DNA from: Chryseobacterium geocarposphaerae
GTDB lineage: Bacteria; Bacteroidota; Bacteroidia; Flavobacteriales; Weeksellaceae
Length of the DNA: 64,000 bases
Assembly: GCF_002797535.1 (NCBI RefSeq)
Contig: NZ_PGFD01000001.1
Coordinates: 1,798,001-1,862,000 of the forward strand
Reading direction: 5' to 3'
Position numbers and translations under genes: made by a program. Shown here one piece after another: positions 50,872 to 60,919 of this stretch (position 1 is the stretch's first letter; each line of letters opens with the position of its first letter). The notes beneath the pieces are model-generated. The model had not been told where the DNA came from. It made no database searches and was given only the letters and a program-made list of their open reading frames with translations.

Positions 50872-51516
50872 TTAAGGTACAATAACAATCGAAGTATAAA
50901 GCGTGTAAAGTTTCCAGCCTAATTTTTCATAAAGAGACTTCCCTTGCTGGGTAGCTACTAAAAAATTCTTCCGAATACCATTCGAGATTGCAATATTTTC
51001 CAATTCTTTCATTAGAATGGTAGCAAGTCCTTTCCCCCTATGCTCCTCGTGTGTTACAATTCTATCATAAATTGCCAAATCATCAACAAGTATAAGACGG
51101 CCTTCCGAGGCAATTTTATTTTTATCCGTCAGAATTTGAGCGATAAATACTGAGTTTAAAACCTGAACTTTTAGATTATAATCGTCACTTAACTCAAGAT
51201 GAACAGCTTTCATTGGTTCAAAGCAATACATCATGTAACCCTGAGGCTGGATCTCCCATCTTGCCGGAATCTTATCTTTTATGTCTTCCGGAGAACCACA
51301 GAATTTAAGATAAATCCAAGTATCATCAATTTCATTTGATAATTGAAAAAAATCATCATTAAGTTCTGGAAAAACATAACGTTGTTTTTGATCCGGATAT
51401 CCAACATCTACTTTAAACCCTGATTTATATTCGGCTGGCAAAGGCAAATCACGTGATATACACCAGGCTTTCAACCAATTCAGGATTAAATCTCTTGAAA
51501 TTAAATCTCCCATCAT
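50872..51516 (-). CDS. GNAT family N-acetyltransferase
   Basis: 214 residues (start at the first or second of two Met codons). A non-catalytic N-terminal half (ILNWLKAWCISRDLPLPAEYKSGFKVDVG), then a C-terminal GNAT domain (about 130-212) with ILVDDLAIYDRIVTHEEHRGKGLATILMKELENIA and LYEKLGWKLYTLYTSIVI. Q/R-x-x-G-x-A loop is HRGKGLA. Substrate unknown. Confidence 0.82.
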   Translation of the reverse strand: MMGDLISRDLILNWLKAWCISRDLPLPAEYKSGFKVDVGYPDQKQRYVFPELNDDFFQLSNEIDDTWIYLKFCGSPEDIKDKIPARWEIQPQGYMMYCFEPMKAVHLELSDDYNLKVQVLNSVFIAQILTDKNKIASEGRLILVDDLAIYDRIVTHEEHRGKGLATILMKELENIAISNGIRKNFLVATQQGKSLYEKLGWKLYTLYTSIVIVP

Positions 51517-51680
51517 GCTTTTAATTAGAACTTCAAAAATAAAATTTCTCCTAATATCATATTGGAAAACTCTGCGTGAGTTGACGTATTGTTATATTTA
51601 TTCTTCTTGATAACCCTTAGACAGTTTAATTTCGTACAATTTAACTATTGCTTTTTTTACCATTTGACTACAGTAAAGTT

Positions 51681-51713
51681 AAAAAAGTTCGGCGAAATTT
51701 CATTTCGCCGAAC
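51681..51713 (-). terminator. Terminator of adhP
   Basis: GTTCGGCGAAA / TTTCGCCGAAC stem with 5 nt loop; minus-strand T-run follows. It is the most G+C-rich stem near a gene end here. The rest of 51517-51727 shows nothing coding. Confidence 0.85.
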
Positions 51714-51727
51714 CCACTCATCATCAT

Positions 51728-52762
51728 TTAATTTGAGCCTGCAATATCGAGAACGATTCTGCCATCAATCTGCCCTTTTTTCATTTTATCAAAAACATTA
51801 TTGATATCTTCTAATTTTGCAGGAGTCACCGTTGCCTTTACCAATCCTTCATTGGCAAAGTCCAGGGCTTCCTGAAGATCTTTTCTGGTTCCTACAATTG
51901 AACCCCTTACAGTTATTCTCTTCAGCACCGTTTCAAAAATCGGTAATTCAAAGGAGCCCGGAGGAAGACCATTCAAAGCAATAGTTCCTTTTCTTCTCAG
52001 AACATCAATCCCCTGTTTAAAAGCAATGGGAGAGACCGCCGTAATCAACGCGCCGTGCATTCCGCCGACTTCTTTATGAAGATATTCTCCAGGATCTGTG
52101 TTTTTTGCATTGACCACTAAGTCTGCTCCCAATTTTTTCGCTAAATCTAATTTGTCATCTGCAACATCAATCGCCGCAACATGCATCCCCATGGCTTTTG
52201 CATATTGTACCGCAACGTGCCCCAATCCTCCAATTCCTGAAATAGCTACCCACTCTCCTGGTTTTGTTTCGGTTTCTTTTAAACCTTTGTAAACCGTTAC
52301 CCCCGCACAAAGAATAGGTGCGATTTCTAAAAAGTTAACATCGGATTTCAAATGGCCAACATATCGTGAGTCTGCAATAACATATTCTGCAAAACCTCCA
52401 TCAACACTATAACCTCCGTTTTTTTGGGCTTCACAAAGGGTTTCCCAACCCGTAATGCAGTAATCACAACATCCGCAAGCGGAATACAGCCATGGAACTC
52501 CTACCGCATCACCCTCCTTTACATAAGCTTCCGGTCCGCAAGCGATCACAATTCCGACCCCTTCATGCCCGGGAATCAATGGCATTTTAGGCTTTGCAGG
52601 CCAGTCTCCGTCAACAGCGTGTAAGTCTGTATGGCAAACTCCACATGCAATTACTTTTACCAAAACTTCATATCTTCCGGGCTCTCTTACCGGAACTTCT
52701 TCTATTTTTAAGGGTTGTCCATAGCCTTGAACAACGGCAGCTTTCATTGTTTTTGGAATCAT
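51728..52762 (-). CDS. adhP: Zinc-dependent alcohol dehydrogenase
   Basis: 344 residues, medium-chain dehydrogenase. Catalytic zinc ligands [16 protein letters not shown] (Cys/His) and PGHEGVGIV, structural zinc Cys cluster [15 protein letters not shown], Rossmann motif [17 protein letters not shown]. Matches AdhP-type primary alcohol dehydrogenases in length and spacing. Interconverts alcohols and aldehydes with NAD(H). Same strand as the aldehyde dehydrogenase upstream, but a 352 bp gap filled by repeats separates them. Confidence 0.93.
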   Translation of the reverse strand: MIPKTMKAAVVQGYGQPLKIEEVPVREPGRYEVLVKVIACGVCHTDLHAVDGDWPAKPKMPLIPGHEGVGIVIACGPEAYVKEGDAVGVPWLYSACGCCDYCITGWETLCEAQKNGGYSVDGGFAEYVIADSRYVGHLKSDVNFLEIAPILCAGVTVYKGLKETETKPGEWVAISGIGGLGHVAVQYAKAMGMHVAAIDVADDKLDLAKKLGADLVVNAKNTDPGEYLHKEVGGMHGALITAVSPIAFKQGIDVLRRKGTIALNGLPPGSFELPIFETVLKRITVRGSIVGTRKDLQEALDFANEGLVKATVTPAKLEDINNVFDKMKKGQIDGRIVLDIAGSN

Positions 52763-52822
52763 ATCTTGATTTTTTGATTAGTTTTTAGTTTAATGTTTCA
52801 TCTTTTAATTTGATGATTTTTT

Positions 52823-52918
52823 TTAACGCAAAGAGCCCAAAGACTTTTTTTGCCAATTAGGCTGTGTATTTTAAGCTCGCAAAGCGTTTGACTTAGCCAA
52901 GATCACTAAGAATTTTAT
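52823..52918. repeat. Degenerate CGCAAAG intergenic repeat
   Basis: Contains TTAACGCAAAGAGCCCAAAG, AAGCTCGCAAAGCG and AAGATCACTAAGAA in a row. The CGCAAAGATTTTT theme also forms the hairpin at 16608-16642. No ORF. Occupies the left part of the 352 bp gap between adhP and the aldehyde dehydrogenase. Confidence 0.4.
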
Positions 52919-52978
52919 CTTATGAATTTTTACAAGATCTCCGGCTCACCTGAATTTCAGGCAAGAAGTACTATTGTT

Positions 52979-53101
52979 TGCGTGAGGGATAGGAAGGGTC
53001 TCGTTTGAAAAAACGAGAGTGCGAAGCACCGAAACGAAGTGAAGCCCTGGATAGCCCGACCGTTTTTCCCCGTTGTCGAGACGGGGAAAACGGGCACGCC
53101 C
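52979..53101. repeat. Multi-hairpin repeat element
   Basis: About 123 bp, clearly more G+C-rich than its surroundings. Outer arms GCGTG / CACGC; inside, hairpins TCTCGTTT-GAAA-AAACGAGA (52999-53018), GTGCGAAGCAC (53019-53029) and a long CGTTTTTCCCCG / CGGGGAAAACG stem (about 53061-53092), with the conserved-looking AAGCCCTGGATAGCCCGACC between. I recall related 'GCGTGAGGGATAG ... GGGCACGCCC' elements between genes in Chryseobacterium; not checked here. Could act as terminator, ncRNA or REP-like element. Confidence 0.65.
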
Positions 53102-53114
53102 TAATATTTAAAAA

Positions 53115-54644
53115 TTAAAAGAAACCTAATTTGTTTTTGTTGTATGAAATCAACATGTTTTTGGTCTGACGGTAGTGATCCAACATCATTTTATGGTTTT
53201 CACGGCCGATTCCCGACTGTTTATAGCCTCCGAAAGGCGCCCCTGCCGGATAAGAATGATACTGGTTCACCCAAACTCTGCCTGCCTGAATCTGGCGCGG
53301 GATATTGTATAGCTGGTGTGCATCTCTTGTCCAAACTCCAGCTCCAAGACCATAAATAGTATCGTTTGCAATTCGTAATGCTTCCTCTTCATCTTTAAAC
53401 GTGGTAAAAGCCAATACTGGTCCGAAAATTTCTTCCTGGAAAATTCTCATCCTGTTGTTTCCTTTAAAAATAGTCGGTTGGATATAGTATCCGTTTTCCA
53501 AACCTTCACCAACATTGTTCACATCTCCACCAACAAGCACTTCTGCTCCTTCTTCTTTTCCTAACTGAATGTAAGAAAGGATTTTATCTTTTTGAATCTT
53601 AGAAGCCTGAGCTCCCATCATTACGGTTTTATCCAGTGGGTTACCTACTTTAATCGCTTTTACTCTTTCGATCACTTTCGCGATGAAAGCATCTGCAATA
53701 TCTTCCTGAACTAATAATCTTGACGGGCAGGTACAGATTTCACCCTGATTTAGAGCAAAAAGAACCGCTCCTTCAATCGCTTTATCTAAAAATTCATCAT
53801 CGGCATCCATTACCGAACTGAAGAAAACGTTCGGAGATTTTCCTCCCAACTCCAATGTTACAGGGATAATATTTTCTGTTGCATACTGCATTACCAAACG
53901 ACCTGTGGCTGTAGAACCCGTAAATGCTGCTTTTGCCACTTTTGGATTTGTCACTAAAGCCCTTCCTAATTCTGCTCCGAAGCCGTTCACAATATTTACA
54001 ACTCCAGGAGGAAGTAAATCGCCAATTAGTTCCATCAAAACCATAATGGAGATCGGTGTACTTTCGGCAGGTTTTAACACCACACAGTTTCCTGCTGCCA
54101 AAGCGGGAGCCAGCTTCCAAACCGCCATTAAAATTGGAAAATTCCATGGAATGATTTGAGCGATAACGCCAAGAGGTTCATGGACAATAAGAGAAACCGT
54201 ATCTTTATCCAGTTCATTATGAGAACCTTCTTCAGCCCTGATTACCGAAGCAAAATACCTGAAATGGTCAATTGCCAGAGGAATATCTGCTGCTAAAGTT
54301 TCTCTTACAGCTTTTCCGTTGTCTATCGTTTCAACCGTTGCGATGTACTCTAAATTCTGCTCGATTCTGTCTGCAATTTTGTTTAAAATAATACTCCTTT
54401 CTGTAGAAGAAGTATCTTTCCAGGTCTGAAATGCTTTTTCTGCAGCATTTACCGCCAATTCCAAATCTTCTTTTGAAGAGTGAGCCGCCTGTGTGAAATT
54501 TCTTCCATCAACAGGAGAAACTACGTCAAAATACTGCCCGTTTACAGGTGCTGTAAATTTTCCGTTAATATAGTTATCATATCTGCTTTTAAATTCAGGC
54601 CACTGTAATAAAGTACCTGATTGTAGTTGTGCTGTAGTGCTCAT
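53115..54644 (-). CDS. NAD-dependent aldehyde dehydrogenase (ExaC/AldA type)
   Basis: 509 residues. Catalytic Cys in [16 protein letters not shown], general-base Glu in [14 protein letters not shown], oxyanion Asn in [23 protein letters not shown], cofactor loop FTGSTATGR, and the C-terminal [20 protein letters not shown]. Oxidises aldehydes to acids, probably coupled to AdhP. Divergent from an AraC regulator, which is its likely controller. Confidence 0.93.
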   Translation of the reverse strand: MSTTAQLQSGTLLQWPEFKSRYDNYINGKFTAPVNGQYFDVVSPVDGRNFTQAAHSSKEDLELAVNAAEKAFQTWKDTSSTERSIILNKIADRIEQNLEYIATVETIDNGKAVRETLAADIPLAIDHFRYFASVIRAEEGSHNELDKDTVSLIVHEPLGVIAQIIPWNFPILMAVWKLAPALAAGNCVVLKPAESTPISIMVLMELIGDLLPPGVVNIVNGFGAELGRALVTNPKVAKAAFTGSTATGRLVMQYATENIIPVTLELGGKSPNVFFSSVMDADDEFLDKAIEGAVLFALNQGEICTCPSRLLVQEDIADAFIAKVIERVKAIKVGNPLDKTVMMGAQASKIQKDKILSYIQLGKEEGAEVLVGGDVNNVGEGLENGYYIQPTIFKGNNRMRIFQEEIFGPVLAFTTFKDEEEALRIANDTIYGLGAGVWTRDAHQLYNIPRQIQAGRVWVNQYHSYPAGAPFGGYKQSGIGRENHKMMLDHYRQTKNMLISYNKNKLGFF

Positions 54645-54788
54645 ATTTATATAGTTTTAATTTTTCTGTAAAGCCAAATTACACTTACCAGCAACATTCA
54701 TATAGCAAAATCGTACAAAAAAATATCAAAATCGTGCAGAGTGATAATTTTATTATTTCATTAACATTTATTTAAGTTGATTATTTTC

Positions 54789-54796
54789 TATATTTG
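54789..54796 (+). promoter_or_regulatory. -7 element of the araC-type gene
   Basis: TATATTTG, 30 bp before the ATG at 54826, in the 181 bp intergenic region shared with the divergent aldehyde dehydrogenase gene. Confidence 0.5.
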
Positions 54797-54825
54797 AGTA
54801 AACAGGTTATAAAAAATGTTTAGAA

Positions 54826-55749
54826 ATGAACAATAACAAGATTTTATTAGAAACTCCCGAATTAAAAAGGGAAAACCAGCTATTACATCTGGTTGAAAAT
54901 CAGACAAAATTCAATCTAAACAATTGTGAATTTAGCATTTATGAAACCCATAAGGCTGCATTTGATGTAAAACTGCATTTTGAAACAATAGCATTCACCG
55001 CAATGCTCCGTGGAAAAAAACATATGAAACTGGATAATAAGACGAATTACTTTGACTATTATCCTGGAGAAAGTGTGCTTGTTTCACCGGGAGAGACAAT
55101 GGTAATTGATTTTCCTGAAGCAGATGAAACGCCATCACAATGCATTTCTTTGAGCCTGAATCCTGAATTTATTGAAAATTCTCTGAATCATTTAAACTAT
55201 CATCTTCCTAAAGTAGATGAAACTTCCCGGTGGAATATTGAGCTGGATGAATATTTTTTGTTTAACAATCAGTCTTTGGCTTCGGCTACCAATAATATCA
55301 TGAGAATTGCGATGGATGATAATTCCCAAAAAGATATTATGGCCGATTTCGCCTTAAAAGAACTTTTGATCCGTCTGATGCAAACTCAGGCGAGAAGTAT
55401 GGTGGAAAAGAATATTGTAAAGAATAAATCCAGAATCGGCTTTGCTGTAGATTATATCAGAAAAAATCTTCACCAGAAATTATCGATTGAGAGTATTGCC
55501 AAACTGGCTTATGTAAGCAAATCAAATTTCTTTAAAATGTTTAAAGATGAGCTGGGAACTTCTCCGAATGATTTTATTTTACAGGAAAGAATTAATAAGG
55601 CAAAAGAATTGTTAGCGAGTCAGAACAGTATTAAAGAAACGGCTTACCAGACCGGTTTTTCGGATACCAATTACTTCACAAGAGTATTCAAGCAACTGGT
55701 AGGAGTTACCCCAAAAAACTACCAGGATAAGGTTTTATTTTTAGAATAA
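54826..55749 (+). CDS. AraC family transcriptional regulator
   Basis: 307 residues. N-terminal AraC-binding-like domain (about 30-180; FETIAFTAMLRGKKHMKLDNKTNYFDYYPGESVLVSPGETM) and C-terminal double HTH (about 205-300; LSIESIAKLAYVSKSNFFKMFKDELGTSPNDF and SIKETAYQTGFSDTNYFTRVFKQLVGVTPKNY). Probable activator of the divergent aldehyde dehydrogenase and possibly adhP, responding to an alcohol- or aldehyde-related signal. The ligand is inferred only from context. Confidence 0.9.
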   Translation: MNNNKILLETPELKRENQLLHLVENQTKFNLNNCEFSIYETHKAAFDVKLHFETIAFTAMLRGKKHMKLDNKTNYFDYYPGESVLVSPGETMVIDFPEADETPSQCISLSLNPEFIENSLNHLNYHLPKVDETSRWNIELDEYFLFNNQSLASATNNIMRIAMDDNSQKDIMADFALKELLIRLMQTQARSMVEKNIVKNKSRIGFAVDYIRKNLHQKLSIESIAKLAYVSKSNFFKMFKDELGTSPNDFILQERINKAKELLASQNSIKETAYQTGFSDTNYFTRVFKQLVGVTPKNYQDKVLFLE

Positions 55750-55751
55750 AA

Positions 55752-55778
55752 AAGACCTCAATTTGACATTGAGGCCTT
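55752..55778. terminator. Hairpin terminator between convergent genes
   Basis: AAGACCTCAAT / ATTGAGGCCTT with a 5 nt loop. The pairing is complete (one G-U) on the minus strand, where a T-run follows, so it mainly ends the HMG-CoA synthase transcript; the A-C mismatch makes it weaker for the araC gene. Confidence 0.75.
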
Positions 55779-55788
55779 ATTAATTTGA

Positions 55789-57117
55789 TTACCCTTGATA
55801 ATTGTAATATCTTGCTCCTTTCAAAACAGGGCTTTCCAATTCTACAGATTGTAATCCGAAACCTTTATAGTTGTTGTTCACAGAATTTTCCAATTGCTTT
55901 CTATGTAGCTTTTCATAGGTATCAAAATCGATTGCCTTTCTGTTTTTTAATCCTTCAAATAAATCCCATTTTGCCACCACATTTTTCCAGTTTTCAGAAA
56001 CTTTTCCGGCAAAGACTTTAGACTTGGAACCGCTTCCATAGCCTAAAAATCCGATTTCCTGCCCAGCTAATTCTTCATTTTCGTTGAAAGAAGTCTGCAA
56101 TGCGGAAAGTAAAGCCATAAAAATAGAGGCTGTATACATATTTCCAATTTCTGAAGAAGCTCTTTGGGATTTCTCAATTTTATCATTGATAAACTGAATA
56201 TATTCCTCAGATTTTGCAACCGATTTTTGCTCATCAGGAGTTTCATAAGACAATCCGTTTTCTAAGCTGTAAATTTCAGTGAAAACTCTTTTTCCGTGAA
56301 AAGCATAAGGAAGATGGAAAATGAGATATTTCCAGATCTCATAAGGTTTATTTTTTCCGGTAATCTCTTTATAATGATTATAAGCTTCTCTGATTCTGTC
56401 CTGATAACATTGGTTGGAATATTGTCCGTCAAAAACAGGTTCATCCGTAAAAACTTCAATTTTCTCAGGGAAATTTTCGGGAGCATTTGTTAAATCTTCT
56501 TTTGTAAAATGGCGTCTCGGCTTGAAAAAGTCGAAAACAGATTCTGTAGCTACTCCCCAATTGTTTTCAATTTCTATTAACTCAGGCTTGGAAGATACTA
56601 AAACAGCAACAGCACCTCCACCCTGCGTATATTCACCGGAAGAAACCAGCTCATATTTTGCGTAATCACTCGCAATAACCACCGCTTTTTTGTCAGGATT
56701 TGCTCTTACGAAATCTAAAGAATTGTGAAGAGCGTCTACTGCTCCGATACAAGCAAAAGTCATATCTACCACGTCACAGTTTTTGAAACATCTTTCTCCG
56801 AATTCTGCTTCTAAGACTTTTTCAACCATCTGCATGGCGTAAGAAGCCGTTGGTTTTGCCGCATCCAGAGCACTTTCTGTTCCCAGATAAATTCTTGATA
56901 TTTCTTTTGGATTGATATTGTAATCTTTAATCAGTTTCAGCAAAGCTTCGGCTGCAAAGGTTGCTGCATCTTCATGAACATCAGGAAAACCCATTTTATG
57001 CAATCCTAGTCCTTTTTCCAGTTTTGCAGGTTCAATTCCTCTTTTTTCTGCTAAATCCTTAATTTCCAAATATAAGGAAGGTACATAATAGCTTGCTGCT
57101 TCGATTCCAAAAGTCAT
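55789..57117 (-). CDS. Hydroxymethylglutaryl-CoA synthase family protein
   Basis: 442 residues, thiolase-like fold. Catalytic Cys in VDMTFACIGAVDALHNSL, Glu in LGTESALDAAKP, His in YLIFHLPYAFHGKR, plus the C-terminal FLGYGSGSKSKVF. Condenses acetyl-CoA with acetoacetyl-CoA in the mevalonate route to isoprenoids, which Flavobacteriia use instead of the MEP route. Not clustered here with other mevalonate genes. Confidence 0.9.
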   Translation of the reverse strand: MTFGIEAASYYVPSLYLEIKDLAEKRGIEPAKLEKGLGLHKMGFPDVHEDAATFAAEALLKLIKDYNINPKEISRIYLGTESALDAAKPTASYAMQMVEKVLEAEFGERCFKNCDVVDMTFACIGAVDALHNSLDFVRANPDKKAVVIASDYAKYELVSSGEYTQGGGAVAVLVSSKPELIEIENNWGVATESVFDFFKPRRHFTKEDLTNAPENFPEKIEVFTDEPVFDGQYSNQCYQDRIREAYNHYKEITGKNKPYEIWKYLIFHLPYAFHGKRVFTEIYSLENGLSYETPDEQKSVAKSEEYIQFINDKIEKSQRASSEIGNMYTASIFMALLSALQTSFNENEELAGQEIGFLGYGSGSKSKVFAGKVSENWKNVVAKWDLFEGLKNRKAIDFDTYEKLHRKQLENSVNNNYKGFGLQSVELESPVLKGARYYNYQG

Positions 57118-57265
57118 ATTATTTTAATTTTATACGAATTTAAAAAATGTAAACGTTTAATTAGTTATAGTTTTTGCTAAATATTTAAAATTTTTAAGTA
57201 AAACAGTAAAGTCATAAAATTTTAATCTATTTTTTCAAGCAAAATTCTGAATCTGACAAATTATT

Positions 57266-57292
57266 TAAAAAGCACCTCTGGGGAGAGATGCT
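57266..57292 (-). terminator. Terminator of the T9SS cargo gene
   Basis: On the minus strand AGCATCTCT-CCCC-AGAGGTGCT (one G-U pair) followed by TTTTTAAAT, 42 bp after the stop. Confidence 0.7.
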
Positions 57293-57333
57293 CCGACTAA
57301 TAAAAAATTTAGTTTTTTATGCAACCTTATTCT

Positions 57334-58170
57334 TTATTTTTTTATCATTTTAAATGTTTTTATTTCTCCATTCTCAGTTTTACCTGAAACAATATACATT
57401 CCACCGCTTAAAGCAGAAACATTCATACTCCCCTGATCAGCTTCAACCTTATTGGTCTGAACCTTTTTCCCTGATTCGTCATAAATACTGATTTCCTGTA
57501 TTCTTTCTTCTCCTTTAAAGTTCAGAATATCCTTTACCGGATTCGGGAAATATTTAATCTGTGTATTCGACAGCTTTGAAATTTCTTTGCTGCTTAAAAC
57601 ATCATTACTTATGGTAACATTATCTATTAATGTAGAATATCCCTGAGCATTTTCACATTCTATAGCAACCTGATAAATATTGGGCGGCATCCCGATATTG
57701 GCAAAAAGATACCAGGAAGCGAAAGGAGGCTGAAATCCCATCAATGTTGACCAAGGATCTGTAGCGGACATTCTATAATAAATTCTTACCCAGTTTGCAT
57801 TGCCATTCTGTTGCGGATTGATAAGATAGAAACTGATTTTAGGAGAAGTAAGATTCGCAGAGTTTAAAGGAGGACTTACCAGTTTGGTTTTGTCAGCAGA
57901 AGTGGTATTTGCAGGAAAATTGGCAAATTTAGTTCCTGCAAAAGCTGTAACTCCTATACTTCCCGTAGTTGCCGCAGAAGTAAAAGTCCAGCTCACATTA
58001 TTCGTTTCATATATTTGCGTCCAGCTTGCTCTGGTTGGCGAACTGTCTTCGAAAGTTTCTGTCCAGGGAAATGTAGAAACCTGCGCATTAAAACCAATTA
58101 CAAAAAGCATCAATAAAAAAGAAAAAAATTGACGATTCATCATCAATTTAAAAAATAGACTTGTTTTCAT
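57334..58170 (-). CDS. T9SS-exported protein with C-terminal type A sorting domain
   Basis: 278 residues (an internal start at 58143 or 58140 gives an equally good signal peptide). Signal sequence ending VIGFNAQ, a choice-of-anchor J/MAM-like beta domain (about 35-195; FPWTETFEDSSPTRASWTQ, WVRIYYRMSATDPWSTL, AYQVAIECENAQG style), then the T9SS CTD (about 205-278; IKYFPNPVKDILNFKGEERIQEISIYDESGKKV, LSGGMYIVSGKTENGEIKTFKMIKK). Exported across the outer membrane by the Bacteroidetes type IX system and probably surface-attached or released. Ligand unknown. Confidence 0.85.
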   Translation of the reverse strand: MKTSLFFKLMMNRQFFSFLLMLFVIGFNAQVSTFPWTETFEDSSPTRASWTQIYETNNVSWTFTSAATTGSIGVTAFAGTKFANFPANTTSADKTKLVSPPLNSANLTSPKISFYLINPQQNGNANWVRIYYRMSATDPWSTLMGFQPPFASWYLFANIGMPPNIYQVAIECENAQGYSTLIDNVTISNDVLSSKEISKLSNTQIKYFPNPVKDILNFKGEERIQEISIYDESGKKVQTNKVEADQGSMNVSALSGGMYIVSGKTENGEIKTFKMIKK

Positions 58171-58297
58171 TTTCAGTTATTAAGTATTAAATTCATAACA
58201 AATCTACAAATTAACAATTAAATAAATACCATAATTAATAAATATTTAATATTAAATCAATAATAAATTACGATATAAAATTAAAATTAATTTAAAA

Positions 58298-58319
58298 AAC
58301 CACTATAAAAATAGTGGTT
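58298..58319 (-). terminator. Terminator of the M1 peptidase gene
   Basis: AACCACTA / TAGTGGTT stem, 6 nt loop, minus-strand T-run, 35 bp after the stop. Confidence 0.75.
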
Positions 58320-58353
58320 ATCATAATTTAAAACAATATCTTATCTTAAATAT

Positions 58354-60867
58354 TTATTTAAAATCTTCAATCGTTTTATTGATCACATCAATCTGCTTAT
58401 TAATACTCGATGCACTTTGTGGATTCTGTTTCAAAAGCTCCATTTTTTTACTTAAACCATCTTTTAACATCTGGCTTATCATCATTTTCGCCTGTGGGTT
58501 ATCCCCTAACTGCCCTTTTGCATGTCCCAACATCTTTGTAATGCTTTCGGTTGCCTTCAAATTATCGGAACTCATGATCCAGTTGTATCCTTCTTCCGCA
58601 GATTTTCCCAGTTCCGGATTCTGAAATTTGACAAACGGATAAAAAGCTGCCACCTGAGCAATATTTGACATTTGGGAAGTCACTTTATTCTTAACAATAA
58701 TTGGCAACAGTTTTTCTAATAAGTTATCAGGAGCACCTTCCAAATCGATTTTATCAGCTAAAGCATTAGCTCTTGACGGATCAACATCAATAATTGCGCT
58801 TACAGAACTTGCCTTTACCGCATTCGAAACCGCATTCACTCCTTTTTCGAAAACCGGAAGGTATTTTTTATCTTTTGTTTTTGCCAGGGCAGAAATTGCT
58901 GACGCCTGAACCAATGTTTTCGGATCATTTGAAGCCAGTTTTTCAACTTCAACACCCATTGCTTTTAATTGTTCTGCATTGGATAAATCCATCAACTGTA
59001 AAGCTTTCATCCTTACCCTGAAAAAAGGATCTTTAATCGCAGCTGCTAATAATTTTGTAGCAGCAGGATTTTTCCCCACCTGGCTTTTAATTCCATTTAA
59101 TGCTTCATACCTGCTTTTGAATTCTTTTGAACCCAGGAACTGCATTAAATTTTGTTCTGGAGTTTTTTCATCAGTAATATCTGCCAATAACACTCCATCC
59201 GCATTGATATTAACCAAGTCTGCGTTTTTAGAAACATCAAAATTGAATGTATTTTTTGCCTCCGCATTTACCCAAACGTTATATCTCTTCGGCTTTCCAT
59301 TATCGTAAACATCAATTGCCAAAGGAAACTGGAATGGCAATTCCTGAGTCTGCTCAATAACAACTGCCACTTGTTTTTTAACAGGTTCGAAAGTGTAAGA
59401 ATATTTAATTTTCGGATTTCCGCTTCCAAAGTACCATTGATTAAAGAACCAATTCAAATCTTTTCCCGAAACTTTTTCCAGAGACAATCTCAACTGATGA
59501 GCTTCTGCATTCTGATATTCATATGTTTTCAGATAATCATTCAACCCTGCAAAGAAAGCATCATCTCCCAAATAATTTCTCAACATATGAAGGATTCCAC
59601 CTCCTTTCTGATAGGTAACCAGATCAAAAACATCTTCACGGGAGTCATAATTAAATCTTACAAGATCCTTCTTAAAATCTCCGGGATTATGCAGATACAT
59701 ATTAACATCCGTCATCTGATGATAATCCGCCTGGTCTTTTCCGTATTTATATTCGTTCCAAAGATATTCTGAGTAGTTAGCGAAAGATTCGTTTACCGTT
59801 AAATTACTCCAGCTTTCCGCAGTTACCAAATCTCCAAACCAATGATGGAATAGTTCATGAGCAATGGTATCTTCCCAGGTATTTTCATCAATTAATTGTC
59901 CCGGCTTTTGTAAAATATCGCTTCCATGAAGTGTTGCCGTGGTATTTTCCATTGCCCCACTCACGTAGTCTCTTCCGGAAATCTGCGCATATTTTGCCCA
60001 TGGATAATCATAACCCAGTTTTTTAGAGAAAAACTCAATCATTTCCGGAGTATTTCCGTAGATCTGTTTTGCATAAGGTTCGTATTCTTTTTCGATATAG
60101 TAATCAACCGGAATATTTCTCCATTTGTCCTTCACAATCGCATACTCGCCCACTCCCATGAAAAAAAGATAAGTAGAATGTCTCTTATCCATTACCCAAT
60201 GATCTGTCCTCAATCCATTTGCTTCTTTCTGAGAATCTTTTAAAAGTCCGTTAGAAAGAGTTACATACTTATCAGGAACCGTCATATAAATTTCCTGAGT
60301 TGTTTTTTGGTTGGATTTATCAATGGTAGGAAACCATGCGGAAGAAGATTCCGTTTCTCCCTGTGTCCAGATCTGAGTCGGCATATCCGGATCTTTTCCC
60401 TGAGCATTAATGAAATACAATCCTTTGGCATCATTAATTGCCGCACTTCCCTGTTGCTTTACTTCATTCGGACGTGCTGTATATTTAATATAAACCGTGT
60501 AATCCTGATTTTTCTGGTAGGTTTTATCTAAAGTAATCTTCAGAATATCATCCTTATAATCATATTTTAAAGGAGACTTCTTACCATTGGTATCCAAAGC
60601 GACTTCATGAATCAACATTCCTTTTGCATCAAGCGTCAATTCGTTGGTAGAATAAAAAAACGGAGCAGCAGTCAGCCATTCTTCACCATTCAGCTGTTCT
60701 TTCTGATAATCGAAGTTTACTTTTAGCTTGGTATGCTTTAGTTCCGTTACTTTTGTATGGGTAGCTCTGTACACCTTTTCTCTGCCTGAAGTTTCGGTTT
60801 GCGCTGCTATAGTTGTGGAAAAGAAAATCCCACCCAAAAGAGCAATCGATAAAATGGCTTTTTTCAT
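58354..60867 (-). CDS. M1 family zinc aminopeptidase
   Basis: 837 residues. Signal peptide (ending TTIAAQ), N-terminal beta domain (about 30-250), the GAMENTTATL substrate motif, the zinc site HELFHHWFGDLVT with the third ligand Glu in NLTVNESFANYSEYLW, and a helical HEAT-like C-terminal region (about 590-835) containing repeats KDPFFRVRMKALQLMDL and NDPKTLVQASAISALAK. Releases N-terminal residues from peptides in the periplasm. The C-terminal domain is of the longer bacterial M1 type. Confidence 0.92.
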   Translation of the reverse strand: MKKAILSIALLGGIFFSTTIAAQTETSGREKVYRATHTKVTELKHTKLKVNFDYQKEQLNGEEWLTAAPFFYSTNELTLDAKGMLIHEVALDTNGKKSPLKYDYKDDILKITLDKTYQKNQDYTVYIKYTARPNEVKQQGSAAINDAKGLYFINAQGKDPDMPTQIWTQGETESSSAWFPTIDKSNQKTTQEIYMTVPDKYVTLSNGLLKDSQKEANGLRTDHWVMDKRHSTYLFFMGVGEYAIVKDKWRNIPVDYYIEKEYEPYAKQIYGNTPEMIEFFSKKLGYDYPWAKYAQISGRDYVSGAMENTTATLHGSDILQKPGQLIDENTWEDTIAHELFHHWFGDLVTAESWSNLTVNESFANYSEYLWNEYKYGKDQADYHQMTDVNMYLHNPGDFKKDLVRFNYDSREDVFDLVTYQKGGGILHMLRNYLGDDAFFAGLNDYLKTYEYQNAEAHQLRLSLEKVSGKDLNWFFNQWYFGSGNPKIKYSYTFEPVKKQVAVVIEQTQELPFQFPLAIDVYDNGKPKRYNVWVNAEAKNTFNFDVSKNADLVNINADGVLLADITDEKTPEQNLMQFLGSKEFKSRYEALNGIKSQVGKNPAATKLLAAAIKDPFFRVRMKALQLMDLSNAEQLKAMGVEVEKLASNDPKTLVQASAISALAKTKDKKYLPVFEKGVNAVSNAVKASSVSAIIDVDPSRANALADKIDLEGAPDNLLEKLLPIIVKNKVTSQMSNIAQVAAFYPFVKFQNPELGKSAEEGYNWIMSSDNLKATESITKMLGHAKGQLGDNPQAKMMISQMLKDGLSKKMELLKQNPQSASSINKQIDVINKTIEDFK

Positions 60868-60919
60868 TAGTATTATTTAGAGTTATTTTTATTTAAATGT
60901 TGAATAATTTTCTTTTGTT

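Noticed and set aside
51589..51804. 71-codon plus-strand ORF after the GNAT gene
   Set aside because: It runs through the adhP terminator hairpin into antisense adhP sequence; no protein features.
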